A DNA stretch of 64,000 nt from Mesorhizobium_B sp035998495 (GCA_035998495.1 DASYHP010000080.1:248001-312000); one strand, 5' to 3'; shown: positions 52,258-60,126, counted from the stretch's first letter. Translations and numbers: made by a program. The notes: generated from the sequence alone by a model not told the origin.

Positions 52258-52314
52258 TCGACACAAACGCTGGCGCGTTTGGTCTCGACACAAACCTGCT
52301 GCGCAGGTTTGGTC
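52258..52314. repeat. Two tandem palindromic units
   Basis: TCGACACAAACGCTGGCGCGTTTGGTC (52258-52284) and CGACACAAACCTGC followed by TGCGCAGGTTTGGTC (52286-52314). Each unit is a hairpin with the same flanks (CGACACAAAC and GTTTGGTC) and a different but still palindromic centre, showing compensatory change. They abut copy B of the dispersed repeat. Confidence 0.75.
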
Positions 52315-52317
52315 GGG

Positions 52318-52680
52318 GGAAGCGGGGCGCGGGGCCGTGCCTCTCAAACTAAATTATCTGGCGCGGTTTCCCGCGCCCCGCCGGCGTTCATAGGCTCAGC
52401 CCCGCTTCCTCTTCTCCCGCCCCAGGCGGCTCCCCTCCGTTTCGTGTCCCGGAGAAGGCCTCACGCGCCTGGGGCGCTTGTCGCCTTTGCCCATCGAAGG
52501 GCCGGTCGCCGGACAAGGCGCCGGGGCGCGCGGGGCATAGTGCCCGCGGAAAGCTTCGGGCGGAGCCTCCCCGGGCGGCCCGCCACGTTAGCGAACCACC
52601 GGAGGCGCCGGCTCCTTCCCGCAGATCACCGTGATGATCGGCGTCCCCGAAGGAAGAAGCTGGGCGCAAGAATAGGAGGG
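52318..52680 (-). repeat. Dispersed approximately 350-bp repeat, copy B
   Basis: Copy B (363 bases, minus strand) aligns with copy A at 46250-46595 in inverted orientation. It holds the 3' part of the short frame at 52588-52707, the same stop codon, the block CGTGGCGGGCCGCCCGGGGAG, AAGCTT, a purine-rich stretch (with a second short frame starting MGKGDKRPRR, 52396-52494), and the terminal arms GCGGGGCGCGGG / CCCGCGCCCCGC separated by 33 bases. Confidence 0.85.
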
Positions 52681-52707
52681 GCCGGAAAGGGCGTGGACAA
52701 AGCGCAT
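52588..52707 (-). CDS. Candidate 39-residue microprotein within repeat copy B
   Basis: A short frame: MRFVHALSGPSYSCAQLLPS, then GTPIITVICGKEPAPPVVR and stop. AAAAAGG lies about five bases before the ATG. The frame is shared with copy A from the PSY motif to the stop without an indel, and the differences are largely third-base or conservative (V/I, E/K). No family is recognised. Whether it is translated is open; a structured RNA is the alternative. Confidence 0.35.
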   Translation of the reverse strand: MRFVHALSGPSYSCAQLLPSGTPIITVICGKEPAPPVVR

Positions 52708-53073
52708 GAACCTTTTTGGCTAGAACACAGCTAAGCGGCTGAACGGGCACAGAAGAACGTTGGCGGACCCGCCAAGCGGCCGCAGTTTTGTCCACGGCTG
52801 GAGCGGCGGACGGGGTGCGGGCCCCCTCCACCATGCTTCGCATGGTCCCTAGGCCCTCCGCATGGCTTCGAGCGTTCGTCACTCGGAAAGCCACACTGTG
52901 GCTTTCCGCCGGCCTCTGGCCGTCGTTCCTCACCCCCCATGAATGGGGGAGGATCAGCGGCGGCGACGCCGGCGCAAACAGGTTGCCCACGCCGATGCAA
53001 CGAAGCGCGCATCATCTTCGTTGCTGCTTCGTAGGGACGCCAATCCGGCCGGCTTCGATGCGGCCCTGTCGAG
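52708..53073. other. Palindrome-rich gene-free stretch
   Basis: No gene is seen between repeat copy B and the Kazal-domain gene. It contains three hairpins (see repeat at 52830-52949) and a GC-rich lead. Long open frames here are by-products of base composition. Confidence 0.5.
52830..52949. repeat. Cluster of three palindromes
   Basis: ACCATGC TTC GCATGGT (52830-52846); CGGAAAGCCAC ACT GTGGCTTTCCG (52884-52908, 11-bp stem); and CCCCCAT GA ATGGGGG (52934-52949 approximately). All are perfect stems with short loops, set 25-40 bases apart. I believe that similar clusters occur in Rhizobiales intergenic regions, but this cannot be verified here. Confidence 0.7.
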
Positions 53074-53481
53074 ATGAATCCCATGAACCCTTTCGTTCGC
53101 CCCCATGCCATCCTTTTCGCCGCCCTGCTTGCGGTTGCGCCCCTCCACGTCGCCGATGCGCAGGAAGAGTTCTTCTGCACCGAGGAATATGCGCCGGTCT
53201 GCGCCGTGCGGGGCGGAGAGCGCCGCACCTTCTCCAACGCCTGCAAGGCCGAGATTCGCGGCTTTCGGGTGATCCGGGAGGGCGAATGCCGCGGCCGCGC
53301 GCAAGCGCGCCAATGCACGGCCGACCGCGCCCTGGACGAGGCCGAGCGGCTCGGCTTCCGGCGGGTGGAGGTCGAAGAGGTCCGGCGCAACCGGATCATC
53401 GTCAGCGGCCGCCGCCGCGGCGAAAGGCGCGAGGTAGTTTTCTCGCGCGAGCCCGGCTGCCCGGTGATCCGCATCCGCTGA
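53074..53481 (+). CDS. Secreted protein with Kazal-type protease-inhibitor domain
   Basis: A 135-residue protein with a signal peptide (about 1-29, ending VADAQ). A Kazal-like domain follows: C(TEEYAPV)C AVRGGERRTFSNAC(KAEIRGFRVIREGE)C, with the Y-x-P-V-C and F-x-N-x-C pattern. A basic C-terminal part (about 75-135) has two further Cys. Kazal domains inhibit serine proteases. In bacteria the target is unknown. It stands alone. Confidence 0.82.
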   Translation: MNPMNPFVRPHAILFAALLAVAPLHVADAQEEFFCTEEYAPVCAVRGGERRTFSNACKAEIRGFRVIREGECRGRAQARQCTADRALDEAERLGFRRVEVEEVRRNRIIVSGRRRGERREVVFSREPGCPVIRIR

Positions 53482-53498
53482 ACGTCGCGGACGCCGTT

Positions 53499-53732
53499 CT
53501 AGCGGCCGTGATAATCAGCCTCGAACTTCAGCCAGAACACGGTGGCTCCGCTCTCGTCGGCCACCGTCATCTGCCAAGGGCGGCCGCTGGGGAGCCGTTC
53601 CGCATCATCGGCCAGAACTCGTCCGGCCAAGCGGATCGCCTCCACGCGCATGGCGTCGAGGCTGTCCATCTCCGTGCCCTCGGTGTCCACAAGGGCGCGG
53701 TCGTCCATGATATGAAAGAAGTAGCGAGCCAT
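53499..53732 (-). CDS. DUF6894 family protein
   Basis: A 77-residue protein: MARYFFHIMDDRALVDTEGTEM, EAIRLAGRVLADDA and VADESGATVFWLKFEA. This is the small DUF6894 family common in Rhizobiales, of unknown function. A second, more diverged member lies at 53937-54200. Convergent with the Kazal gene (17-base gap). Confidence 0.85.
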   Translation of the reverse strand: MARYFFHIMDDRALVDTEGTEMDSLDAMRVEAIRLAGRVLADDAERLPSGRPWQMTVADESGATVFWLKFEADYHGR

Positions 53733-53936
53733 GCTGCCGCTCTTGAAACCAGGCGGGAGCGCGCGTCTCTCTCAGTCACCGATTGCCGATAGAAGGGACG
53801 ATGATCCGAGCCAACCCCCGTCTGGCCGCAAAGGTTCCGGCGGCCTGAACGCCCGCCAACAACGGGCGCGGCGCGTCAACGATGTGATCGCCGGCCGCGG
53901 GCGGGGGTTCGCATTCCGCCGTTCAGGTCGTGAGGC

Positions 53937-54200
53937 TCACATGCCGGCTCTTCCGCCGTGCATGCCTTCCGCCGCTTCCTCGAAGGGCAGCACGAGCACG
54001 AGTTCGCCCGTCTCATCGGTGACTTCGAAGCCCCAGTCGAGCCAGTCGCGGACCATGTCCATGCGCGTGTGGAGGATCATGTCGCGTGCGGTCGCAATCG
54101 CATGCTCGCGCAAGCTGTGGCCTTCTTTCAGCTCGTCGCCTTCCTCATCGCGAACGAAGCGATTGCGATCGCGCATGTTCATGAAGAAGCGGCGCGCCAT
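53937..54200 (-). CDS. DUF6894-like protein, diverged
   Basis: An 87-residue protein beginning MARRFFMNMRDRNRFVRDEEGDEL, with EVTDETGELVLVLPFEEA near the end: the DUF6894 layout but with low identity to the neighbour. It begins one base after the stop of the frameshifted Crp/Fnr gene and may be co-transcribed with it. Confidence 0.75.
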   Translation of the reverse strand: MARRFFMNMRDRNRFVRDEEGDELKEGHSLREHAIATARDMILHTRMDMVRDWLDWGFEVTDETGELVLVLPFEEAAEGMHGGRAGM

Positions 54201-54906
54201 TCAGCTTTCCCTCCTAAGAGGGAACTGAAGCACATTGGTGTATTCCCTTTCCGCAAGCCCGTAAGCGTCACCTGCGAGCTCTTCGAGCTTTCTGCGACTG
54301 AGCACGGTGATGCGGCCGCGCGTGGCCCGGATCATGCCGCCGCCCTCCAGCACCTGGACGGCGGGTGCCGAGCATGATGGACAGGAACTCGTGCGTGAGG
54401 GACAGCTCATCGACTTCCATCCGGTCATGCGTCATCAGCACCCAGCGGGCGAGCCGTGCTTCCAGACTGTAGCCCGCGTTCGCATAAGCCGTCTGAGCGA
54501 TCTGAACCGTGAACGCATGCACATAGCGCAAGAGCAGCGCCCGTAGCGTGGGGCTTGCTTCCATGGCGGCCTGCAGGTGCTCGACGGTGATGCTGAAGCC
54601 CCGTCCACTTGCCTGCACCATCTCCGTGTGAGGCGCTGACTTGACGCCCAGAAGCGCGGGCATGCCTGAGAGGCCTTCAAAGCCGTTCATGCCGATCTCG
54701 AAGCGGCCCTCTTCGGTTTCGGCGAGCGTGGATACGATGCCATCCTCAGGGAAGGTGACGTGCGTCAGCGTGCCGCCCGCATGGTGCAGAAACTCGCGCA
54801 ACTCGAACGTCACCCGCTCCAGATGCGGCCCAAGCAGATCGAAGTCGCCGGGTGACACGGCTGCAAGCAAATGATTGCGGATAGATGACTGTTGGTGCTG
54901 AGCCAT
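54201..54906 (-). pseudogene. Crp/Fnr-family regulator, frameshifted in the winged helix
   Basis: A cyclic-nucleotide-binding-type domain (MAQHQQSSIRNHLLAAVSPGDFDLL, GGTLTHVTFPEDGIVS, EIGMNGFEGLSG) and the first HTH part (THDRMEVDELSLTHEFLSIMLGTRRP) are in one frame. The rest (QVLEGGGMIRATRGRITVLSRRKLEELA... LQFPLRRES) is in another. Family members read MLGTRRPG-VT-A-VLEG, so about 20 bases are missing at 54362-54370, consistent with deletion between two GCCGTC copies. The recognition helix is lost. GGGAGG precedes ATG 54906. Confidence 0.8.
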
Positions 54907-55186
54907 GCTCTGCCTCCCATATCGGGGCAAGAGCTTGAGCATCACGCCATCCCTCAGTCGCCTGCGCCCGAGATCGTCAGCAAGCAATATCCTGCAAGTG
55001 ATGCTTCGGCGGCACGAACGCAAGAACAATGTGCCGGGACCGGGAGAACGGTCTGGTTTCATACCGTTCCAACTCTTTCCCCAGCCCTGCCTTTGTTCGC
55101 TTTCATACCCTTCTGGCCCAAGGGGTGGTCAAAGCGCGCAGGCATGCGCAAATGAAGGGCCGTTCCTCTTACGAGCGTGTATCGCC

Positions 55187-55615
55187 ATGGCAAGCGCCCG
55201 CCCGCTGCGTGGCTTGGTCTGCGAAGACCAGGCCCTGATCGCGTTCGAACTCGAAGCCTGCCTGGAAGACGCGGGCCTCTCGGTCGCGGGGCCGTTCGCG
55301 TCCTGCGCCGACGCCCTTGCCTGGGCGGCGGGCGACACGCCCGACTTCGCGATCCTCGATTTCAAGCTCGACGACGGCGCCTGCACCGAGCTGATCCGCC
55401 TTCTCAGGGCGCGCAGGGTTCCCGTGCTCGTCTATTCCGGCTGGCCGCAGGACGCGCGCGACACGCCCCAAGACCTCCGCGACCTGCCCTGGCTTTCCAA
55501 GCCGCTGGAATGCGAGGCGCTTCTGAAGGCGCTCGCGCAAGCCGCGCCCGCATCTCTCTTGGCGGGGCGCGACGCCAAAGCCCCTGCCGCGACGCTCGAG
55601 GAGCGGCGGCCATGA
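55187..55615 (+). CDS. Response regulator, single receiver domain
   Basis: A 142-residue receiver-only protein: LVCEDQALIAFELEACLEDAGLSVAGP, phosphoacceptor Asp in FAILDFKLDDGA near residue 59, and the conserved Lys in LSKPLE. There is no output domain. It overlaps the following Crp/Fnr gene (ATGA), so the two are translationally coupled. No histidine kinase is nearby. Confidence 0.9.
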   Translation: MASARPLRGLVCEDQALIAFELEACLEDAGLSVAGPFASCADALAWAAGDTPDFAILDFKLDDGACTELIRLLRARRVPVLVYSGWPQDARDTPQDLRDLPWLSKPLECEALLKALAQAAPASLLAGRDAKAPAATLEERRP

Positions 55616-56403
55616 TCCCCAATGCAGCGCAGAATCCGGTCCGCATGAAAGGCACACCCATCCACCTTCTGGTCGAGCGGCTTTCCGTGCTCGCCCCGCT
55701 CGACGATGTCGAGCGCCAGGCCCTGGCCGAAGCGCCGCTCCGGACGATGGTCGCCGCGCGCGACCAGACCCTCGTGCGGCACGGCGAGGGAATGGCGGAG
55801 TGCCGCGTCCTGTTGAGCGGGCTCGCGGCGGCCCACAAGCTTCTGCCCGACGGCAAGCGGCAGATCGTGAGCTTCGTGCTGCCCGGCGACTTCCTCGACC
55901 TCGACGCCTACGCCGCCGGCCGGATGGACCGCGGCGTGACCGCGCTTTCGTCCTGCTCGATCGCTTCGATCCCGCACGCGGCGCTGCGCCGGCTCAGCGC
56001 CGACCATCCCGGCATCGCGCTGGCGCTCTGGCGCGACACGCTTCTGAACGCCGCGGTCGCCCGCGAATGGGTCGTCAATGTGGGGCAGCGCATGGCGGCC
56101 GAGCGCCTCGCACATCTCATCTGCGAGATGTGCGCCAACCTGGAAACCCGCGGCCTCGCGCAAGGGGAGGGGGACGAAAGGTCGTTCTCCTGGCCCGTGA
56201 CGCAGGCCGACATCGCGGACGCCACGGGCCTGTCCACCGTGCATGTCAACCGCACGATCCAGGACCTGCGCGCACGCGAGCTGATCCAGTTCCGCCACCA
56301 GGAGGTGACGGTGCTCGACTGGCCGGGGCTTCAAAGCCTGGCGGGCTTTTCGCCGGACTACCTGTCGCCGTTCGACAAGCGCCCTGGCTCGCACCTTCAA
56401 TAG
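55612..56403 (+). CDS. Crp/Fnr-family transcriptional regulator
   Basis: A 263-residue protein: cyclic-nucleotide-binding-fold domain (LVERLSVLAPLDDVERQAL, LPDGKRQIVSFVLPGDFLDLDAY) and a C-terminal HTH (SFSWPVTQADIADATGLSTVHVNRTIQDLRARELIQFRHQEVTVLDW) of the Crp type. No cysteine cluster for an Fnr iron-sulfur centre is seen. Unlike the neighbour at 54201-54906 it is intact. It is coupled with the receiver protein gene. Confidence 0.92.
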   Translation: MIPNAAQNPVRMKGTPIHLLVERLSVLAPLDDVERQALAEAPLRTMVAARDQTLVRHGEGMAECRVLLSGLAAAHKLLPDGKRQIVSFVLPGDFLDLDAYAAGRMDRGVTALSSCSIASIPHAALRRLSADHPGIALALWRDTLLNAAVAREWVVNVGQRMAAERLAHLICEMCANLETRGLAQGEGDERSFSWPVTQADIADATGLSTVHVNRTIQDLRARELIQFRHQEVTVLDWPGLQSLAGFSPDYLSPFDKRPGSHLQ

Positions 56404-56475
56404 CAAAGGTAAGTGCGGCGGCGGGCGCTGCCGTGCGAGACATGCGGATTCCAGCAACGACCCGGAGCATCGCAG

Positions 56476-56754
56476 GTGCATGCCGTCGAATTCCAGCCGA
56501 TCCGTGTGAGGACCGGCAGCGAGGACAAGGAGGGCCGGCTCGCCCTCCTTGATGGCGAGCTCATCGCGATCCTGGTCCGGCTCGACGACGAGGTCCACGA
56601 CTCCGAACGGGGCAAGTGGTTCGTCGAGGCGCAGTTCGGGCCGCCCAGGCGGGTGGAGCCGTTCGGCACGCTGGACGACGCGGAAGCCTGGCTCAGGGCG
56701 CAGATCGCCCCTCCGGCGACGCCGAGGCCCGAGCCCCGTCAGGCGCGAGCCTGA
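56476..56754 (+). CDS. Hypothetical protein
   Basis: A 92-residue soluble protein that I do not recognise: VHAVEFQPIRVRTGSEDKEGRLALLDGELIAILVRL, then GKWFVEAQFGPPR. The start is GTG 56476, following CCGGAG; an in-frame GTG at 56413 would add 21 Cys/Arg-rich residues. It follows the Crp/Fnr gene by 72 bases on the same strand and is convergent with zwf. Confidence 0.65.
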   Translation: MHAVEFQPIRVRTGSEDKEGRLALLDGELIAILVRLDDEVHDSERGKWFVEAQFGPPRRVEPFGTLDDAEAWLRAQIAPPATPRPEPRQARA

Positions 56755-56837
56755 ACCGGCGCGAGCGATCGCGGACAAGGCCGGGCTTTTCCGCAGCGCC
56801 TTCCGGCGCCGCGCTCAGCGGAGCGAAAGGACTCCGC

Positions 56838-58304
56838 TCAACCCCCGTTCTGGTGCCCGTCGCGCCAGGCCCGCTCGAAGGGCAGCCGCCAGGCGTGCGG
56901 CGCGATCAACTGGTGGACGCTTTTGGGACCCCAGGAGCCGGGCGGGTAGAGCCGCACCGGCGGCGGGTTGTCGAGCAAGGGCTGGGACACCTCCCAAAGC
57001 CGCTCGATGCCCTCGGAGGTGGTGAACAGTGTGCGGTCGCCGCGCATGGCGTCGAGGATCAGCCGCTCATAAGCCTCAAGCACCTCGCCGATCAGGCCGG
57101 TGTCGTGCAGCGCGAACTGCATGGACAGCTTGTCGAGCCGCATGCCGGGGCCGGGCCGCTTGCCGTAGAAGGAGAGCGACATCTTCGACTCGTCGGCGAG
57201 ATCGAAGGTCAGGTGGTCGGGGCCTTGCGCGCCGACGCCCGAGCCGGCCGGGAACATCGATTTCGGCGGCTCGCGGAAGGCGATGGAGATGATGCGGCTG
57301 CCCTCAGCGAGTCTCTTGCCCGTGCGCAGGTAGAAGGGCACGCCGGCCCAGCGCCAATTGTCGATGCCGCATTTGAGCGCGATGAAGGTCTCGGTCTCGG
57401 ACACGGGATCGACGCCTTTCTCCTCGCGATAGCCGACATATTGCCCGCGCACGACCTCGCGCGGGTCGATGGGCAGCATGGAGCGGAAGACCTTGTTCTT
57501 CTCCTCGGAGATCGGGCCGGGTTCGAGCCCCGTAGGCGGCTCCATGGCGGTGAAGCCGAGGATTTGGAAGAGGTGGGTCACCACCATGTCGCGATAGGCG
57601 CCGGTGGATTCGTAGAAGGCCGAGCGCATGCCGAGGCCCAGCGTCTCGGGCACGTCGATCTGGACGTGGTCGATGAAGTTGCGGTTCCAGATCGGCTCGA
57701 ACAGCCCGTTGGCGAAGCGGAAGGCGAGGATGTTCTGCGCGGCCTCCTTGCCCAGGAAATGGTCGATGCGGAAGATCTGGTCCTCGGAAAAGACCTTGTG
57801 GAGCTCGGCGTTGAGCGTTTGGGCCGTTTCGAGGTCCGTGCCGAAGGGCTTCTCCATGACGATGCGGCTGCCCTTGACGAGCTGGGCTTCGTCGAGCGTC
57901 CTGACGGCGGACAGGGCCGCCGAGGGGGGGACGCTGAGATAGTGCAGCAGGCGGGTTTCGCCTTCGAGCTCGCCGCTGGCCTTTTGCACCGCCGCGCGAA
58001 GGGCCGCTGGGCCCGCCGACAGCGGCACATAGGAAAGGATCTGGGCGAAGGCGGCCTCGTCGGCGTCGGCCACGTTCCGCGTGCCGAAGCGGTCGAGCGC
58101 TTCGCGCGCAATTGCGCGGAACGCGTCGGCGTCGATCTCGTCGAGCGACACGCCGACGATGCGGCAGCCCGGAATGAAGCCGGCGCGCACGAGATGCAGC
58201 AGGCCCGGCAGGAGCTTGCGCTTGGCAAGGTCGCCGGTGGCGCCGAACAGCACCACCACATGCGGGTAGCGGGGGCCGACGCGGTGCGAGTTCGCAATGA
58301 GCAT
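56838..58304 (-). CDS. zwf: Glucose-6-phosphate 1-dehydrogenase
   Basis: A 488-residue enzyme for the first step of the pentose-phosphate and Entner-Doudoroff routes. VVLFGATGDLAKRKLLPGL is the NADP site, RIDHFLGKE the catalytic signature with His, and GVPFYLRTGKRL is conserved. Usually followed in Rhizobiales by pgl and edd, which are missing here; the gene stands with a Sel1-repeat gene upstream on the same strand. Confidence 0.97.
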   Translation of the reverse strand: MLIANSHRVGPRYPHVVVLFGATGDLAKRKLLPGLLHLVRAGFIPGCRIVGVSLDEIDADAFRAIAREALDRFGTRNVADADEAAFAQILSYVPLSAGPAALRAAVQKASGELEGETRLLHYLSVPPSAALSAVRTLDEAQLVKGSRIVMEKPFGTDLETAQTLNAELHKVFSEDQIFRIDHFLGKEAAQNILAFRFANGLFEPIWNRNFIDHVQIDVPETLGLGMRSAFYESTGAYRDMVVTHLFQILGFTAMEPPTGLEPGPISEEKNKVFRSMLPIDPREVVRGQYVGYREEKGVDPVSETETFIALKCGIDNWRWAGVPFYLRTGKRLAEGSRIISIAFREPPKSMFPAGSGVGAQGPDHLTFDLADESKMSLSFYGKRPGPGMRLDKLSMQFALHDTGLIGEVLEAYERLILDAMRGDRTLFTTSEGIERLWEVSQPLLDNPPPVRLYPPGSWGPKSVHQLIAPHAWRLPFERAWRDGHQNGG

Positions 58305-58377
58305 GGATGGGTTCCCCGGCGCGGTCCTCGGCTCAAGGTAGACGTGGATCGGCCGACCCTTGAGGCGCGAAAACGAC

Positions 58378-59328
58378 TTAGCGCAGGCGGTTGGCCCGTT
58401 CCAGCGCCTCTCTCTGCTGCTCCTCGGTGAGGCCGTCGAGCAGATCTTCCAGCGCGGCGTCCTTCAGGCCGGCGCGGCGGGCTGAGAAATACCAGGCGGC
58501 GGCCTCCACCGTGTCGGGCTCTGTGCCGATGCCCGCCATAAAGAGCTTCGCCACGCGCGCCTGCGCCGCGACATTGCCGCCGAGGGCGGCGCGAAGAAGC
58601 CAGGCGAAGCCGGCGCGCTCGTCCTTGCCGCCGCCACGGCCCTCCACGAGCCAGGTGCCGAGGTCGAGCTGGGCGGTGTCGTAGTTCTGCCGCGCGGCCT
58701 TCTCCAGCCAGTCCCTCGCTTCGGCCTCGTCGCGCTTGCGCCCGCCCTGGCCGAAGGCCGTCACCTGCGCCATGGCGTATTGCGCGTCCGCGAGCCCCGC
58801 ATCGGCGGCGCGCTGGTAATAGGCCACGGCCTTGGCGAGGCCCGTCGGCCCCGGCTCGCCGTCCACCACCATCTGCGCGAAGTTGAACTGCGCCAAACGG
58901 TTGCCGGCCTCCGCCGCGGCCTGCATCAGCGCATAGGCGCCTTTCCGGTCCTTCGGCGCGAAGCGGCCGTCCAGCAGGAGCAGCGCATACTGGAACTGCG
59001 CCTCGGGCACGCCCTGCTCGGCGGCCCTTTGATACCACTCGGCGGCCGCCTTCTCGTCGCGCGGGCGGCCGAGGCCCTGCGAAAGGATTTCAGCCACCAG
59101 CGTCTGGGCGGCGGGGTCGCCGTTCTCGGCGCGGGGCAAAGCGAGGTTGTAGGCGGTGACATAGAGGCCCCGCTGGAACGCGCCATAGGCCTGGTCGAGC
59201 GGCCGGCCGCCCCAGCGGTCGGGCTCCACCTCTTCCGCGATCTTGCCGCCGGCGCGGCCGCCATCGGTGGCGAAGGCCGGAGCGGGGAGGAGGGCGGCGA
59301 GAAGGAGTGGCAGAAGCAGTCGGCGCAT
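58378..59328 (-). CDS. Exported Sel1-like repeat protein
   Basis: A 316-residue protein with a signal peptide (about 1-20, ending APAFA) and six or more Sel1-type repeats (EKAAAEWYQRAAEQGVPEAQFQYALLL; KAVAYYQRAADAGLADAQYAMAQ; EARDWLEKAARQNYDTAQLDLGTWL). The family forms protein-binding superhelices. It has a 3-base gap to the upstream ThiE-like gene, suggesting co-transcription. Confidence 0.9.
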   Translation of the reverse strand: MRRLLLPLLLAALLPAPAFATDGGRAGGKIAEEVEPDRWGGRPLDQAYGAFQRGLYVTAYNLALPRAENGDPAAQTLVAEILSQGLGRPRDEKAAAEWYQRAAEQGVPEAQFQYALLLLDGRFAPKDRKGAYALMQAAAEAGNRLAQFNFAQMVVDGEPGPTGLAKAVAYYQRAADAGLADAQYAMAQVTAFGQGGRKRDEAEARDWLEKAARQNYDTAQLDLGTWLVEGRGGGKDERAGFAWLLRAALGGNVAAQARVAKLFMAGIGTEPDTVEAAAWYFSARRAGLKDAALEDLLDGLTEEQQREALERANRLR

Positions 59329-59331
59329 GGC

Positions 59332-59994
59332 TCAAGGATTCCAGCGCGGGCCGGTCTCGTCGAGGATCCGGTTCGCCTCGGCCACGCTTTGGGCCGGGTC
59401 GCGGCCTTCGCCGAACACGGCGGCGCAAAGGCCGGCGAACTCCACGCCCGTGGCGGCCACGGCCTCGACGGAGGCCAGATCCGAGCCGGCCATCACGATG
59501 GCCGGAATGTTGATCATCTCGGCCCACCATTGCCCGAGCGAAAGGTTGCGCGGGTGGGGATCGGGCTTCTCGTCATAGCCGAAGCGGCCGAAGAAGAGAT
59601 AGTCGGGCCGGGCTTCACCCAGGTTCAACGCCTCGTCGCGCGTCCTGGCGCCGCCCGCCCCCACCGCGATCTTTCCCTCCGCGCGCTCGACCGCTTCGCG
59701 CAGCGCGTCCGCACCGCCCTCGACATGGACGCCGTCTGCGCCTAGCCGGAAGGCCAGGCTCCTGTCGGCCGCCAGCACGGCCGCCGCGCCATGGGATTTC
59801 GCGAGCCCGACCAGGGATTCCGCGCGCGCCTGGAATTCTCGTTCCGGCAGCTCGCCTTGGGGCAGGATGACGCTCGCCACGTCGCCCGCCCCGAGCGCTC
59901 GGCCGAGCTTCAGCGGGAAATCGCCGTCGCCCAAGCCGAGCGGGACCACGAGCACGAGGCGGCAGCGGTTGGGCGGAGAAGCGTCGGCGGGCAT
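59332..59994 (-). CDS. Thiamine-phosphate-synthase-like (ThiE/TenI) TIM-barrel protein
   Basis: A 220-residue protein: LGADGVHVEGG near residue 84, and DYLFFGRFGYDEK, matching the ThiE/TenI family; AAVFGEG near 192 is the phosphate-binding end. Some ThiE catalytic positions in the N-terminal half look changed, so it may not be an active thiamine-phosphate synthase. No other thi genes are nearby. Start MPADASPPN at 59994. Confidence 0.8.
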   Translation of the reverse strand: MPADASPPNRCRLVLVVPLGLGDGDFPLKLGRALGAGDVASVILPQGELPEREFQARAESLVGLAKSHGAAAVLAADRSLAFRLGADGVHVEGGADALREAVERAEGKIAVGAGGARTRDEALNLGEARPDYLFFGRFGYDEKPDPHPRNLSLGQWWAEMINIPAIVMAGSDLASVEAVAATGVEFAGLCAAVFGEGRDPAQSVAEANRILDETGPRWNP

Positions 59995-60126
59995 CGGCGG
60001 GCGGGGGACTCGGGTCTGGCGGGTTCTCTTGGGAACGAAACATGTTGGCAATGCGGCAGAATGCGCTGCCGATCCAGTGTGTCCAAGACCTCGCCAACCC
60101 GCGGCCATCGGGCTACAGCCGCGCCC

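Noticed and set aside
52388..52990. 200-codon open frame across repeat copy B
   Set aside because: It crosses several palindromes, has no conserved domain and is explained by high GC content. Only the short frame at 52588-52707 has comparative support.
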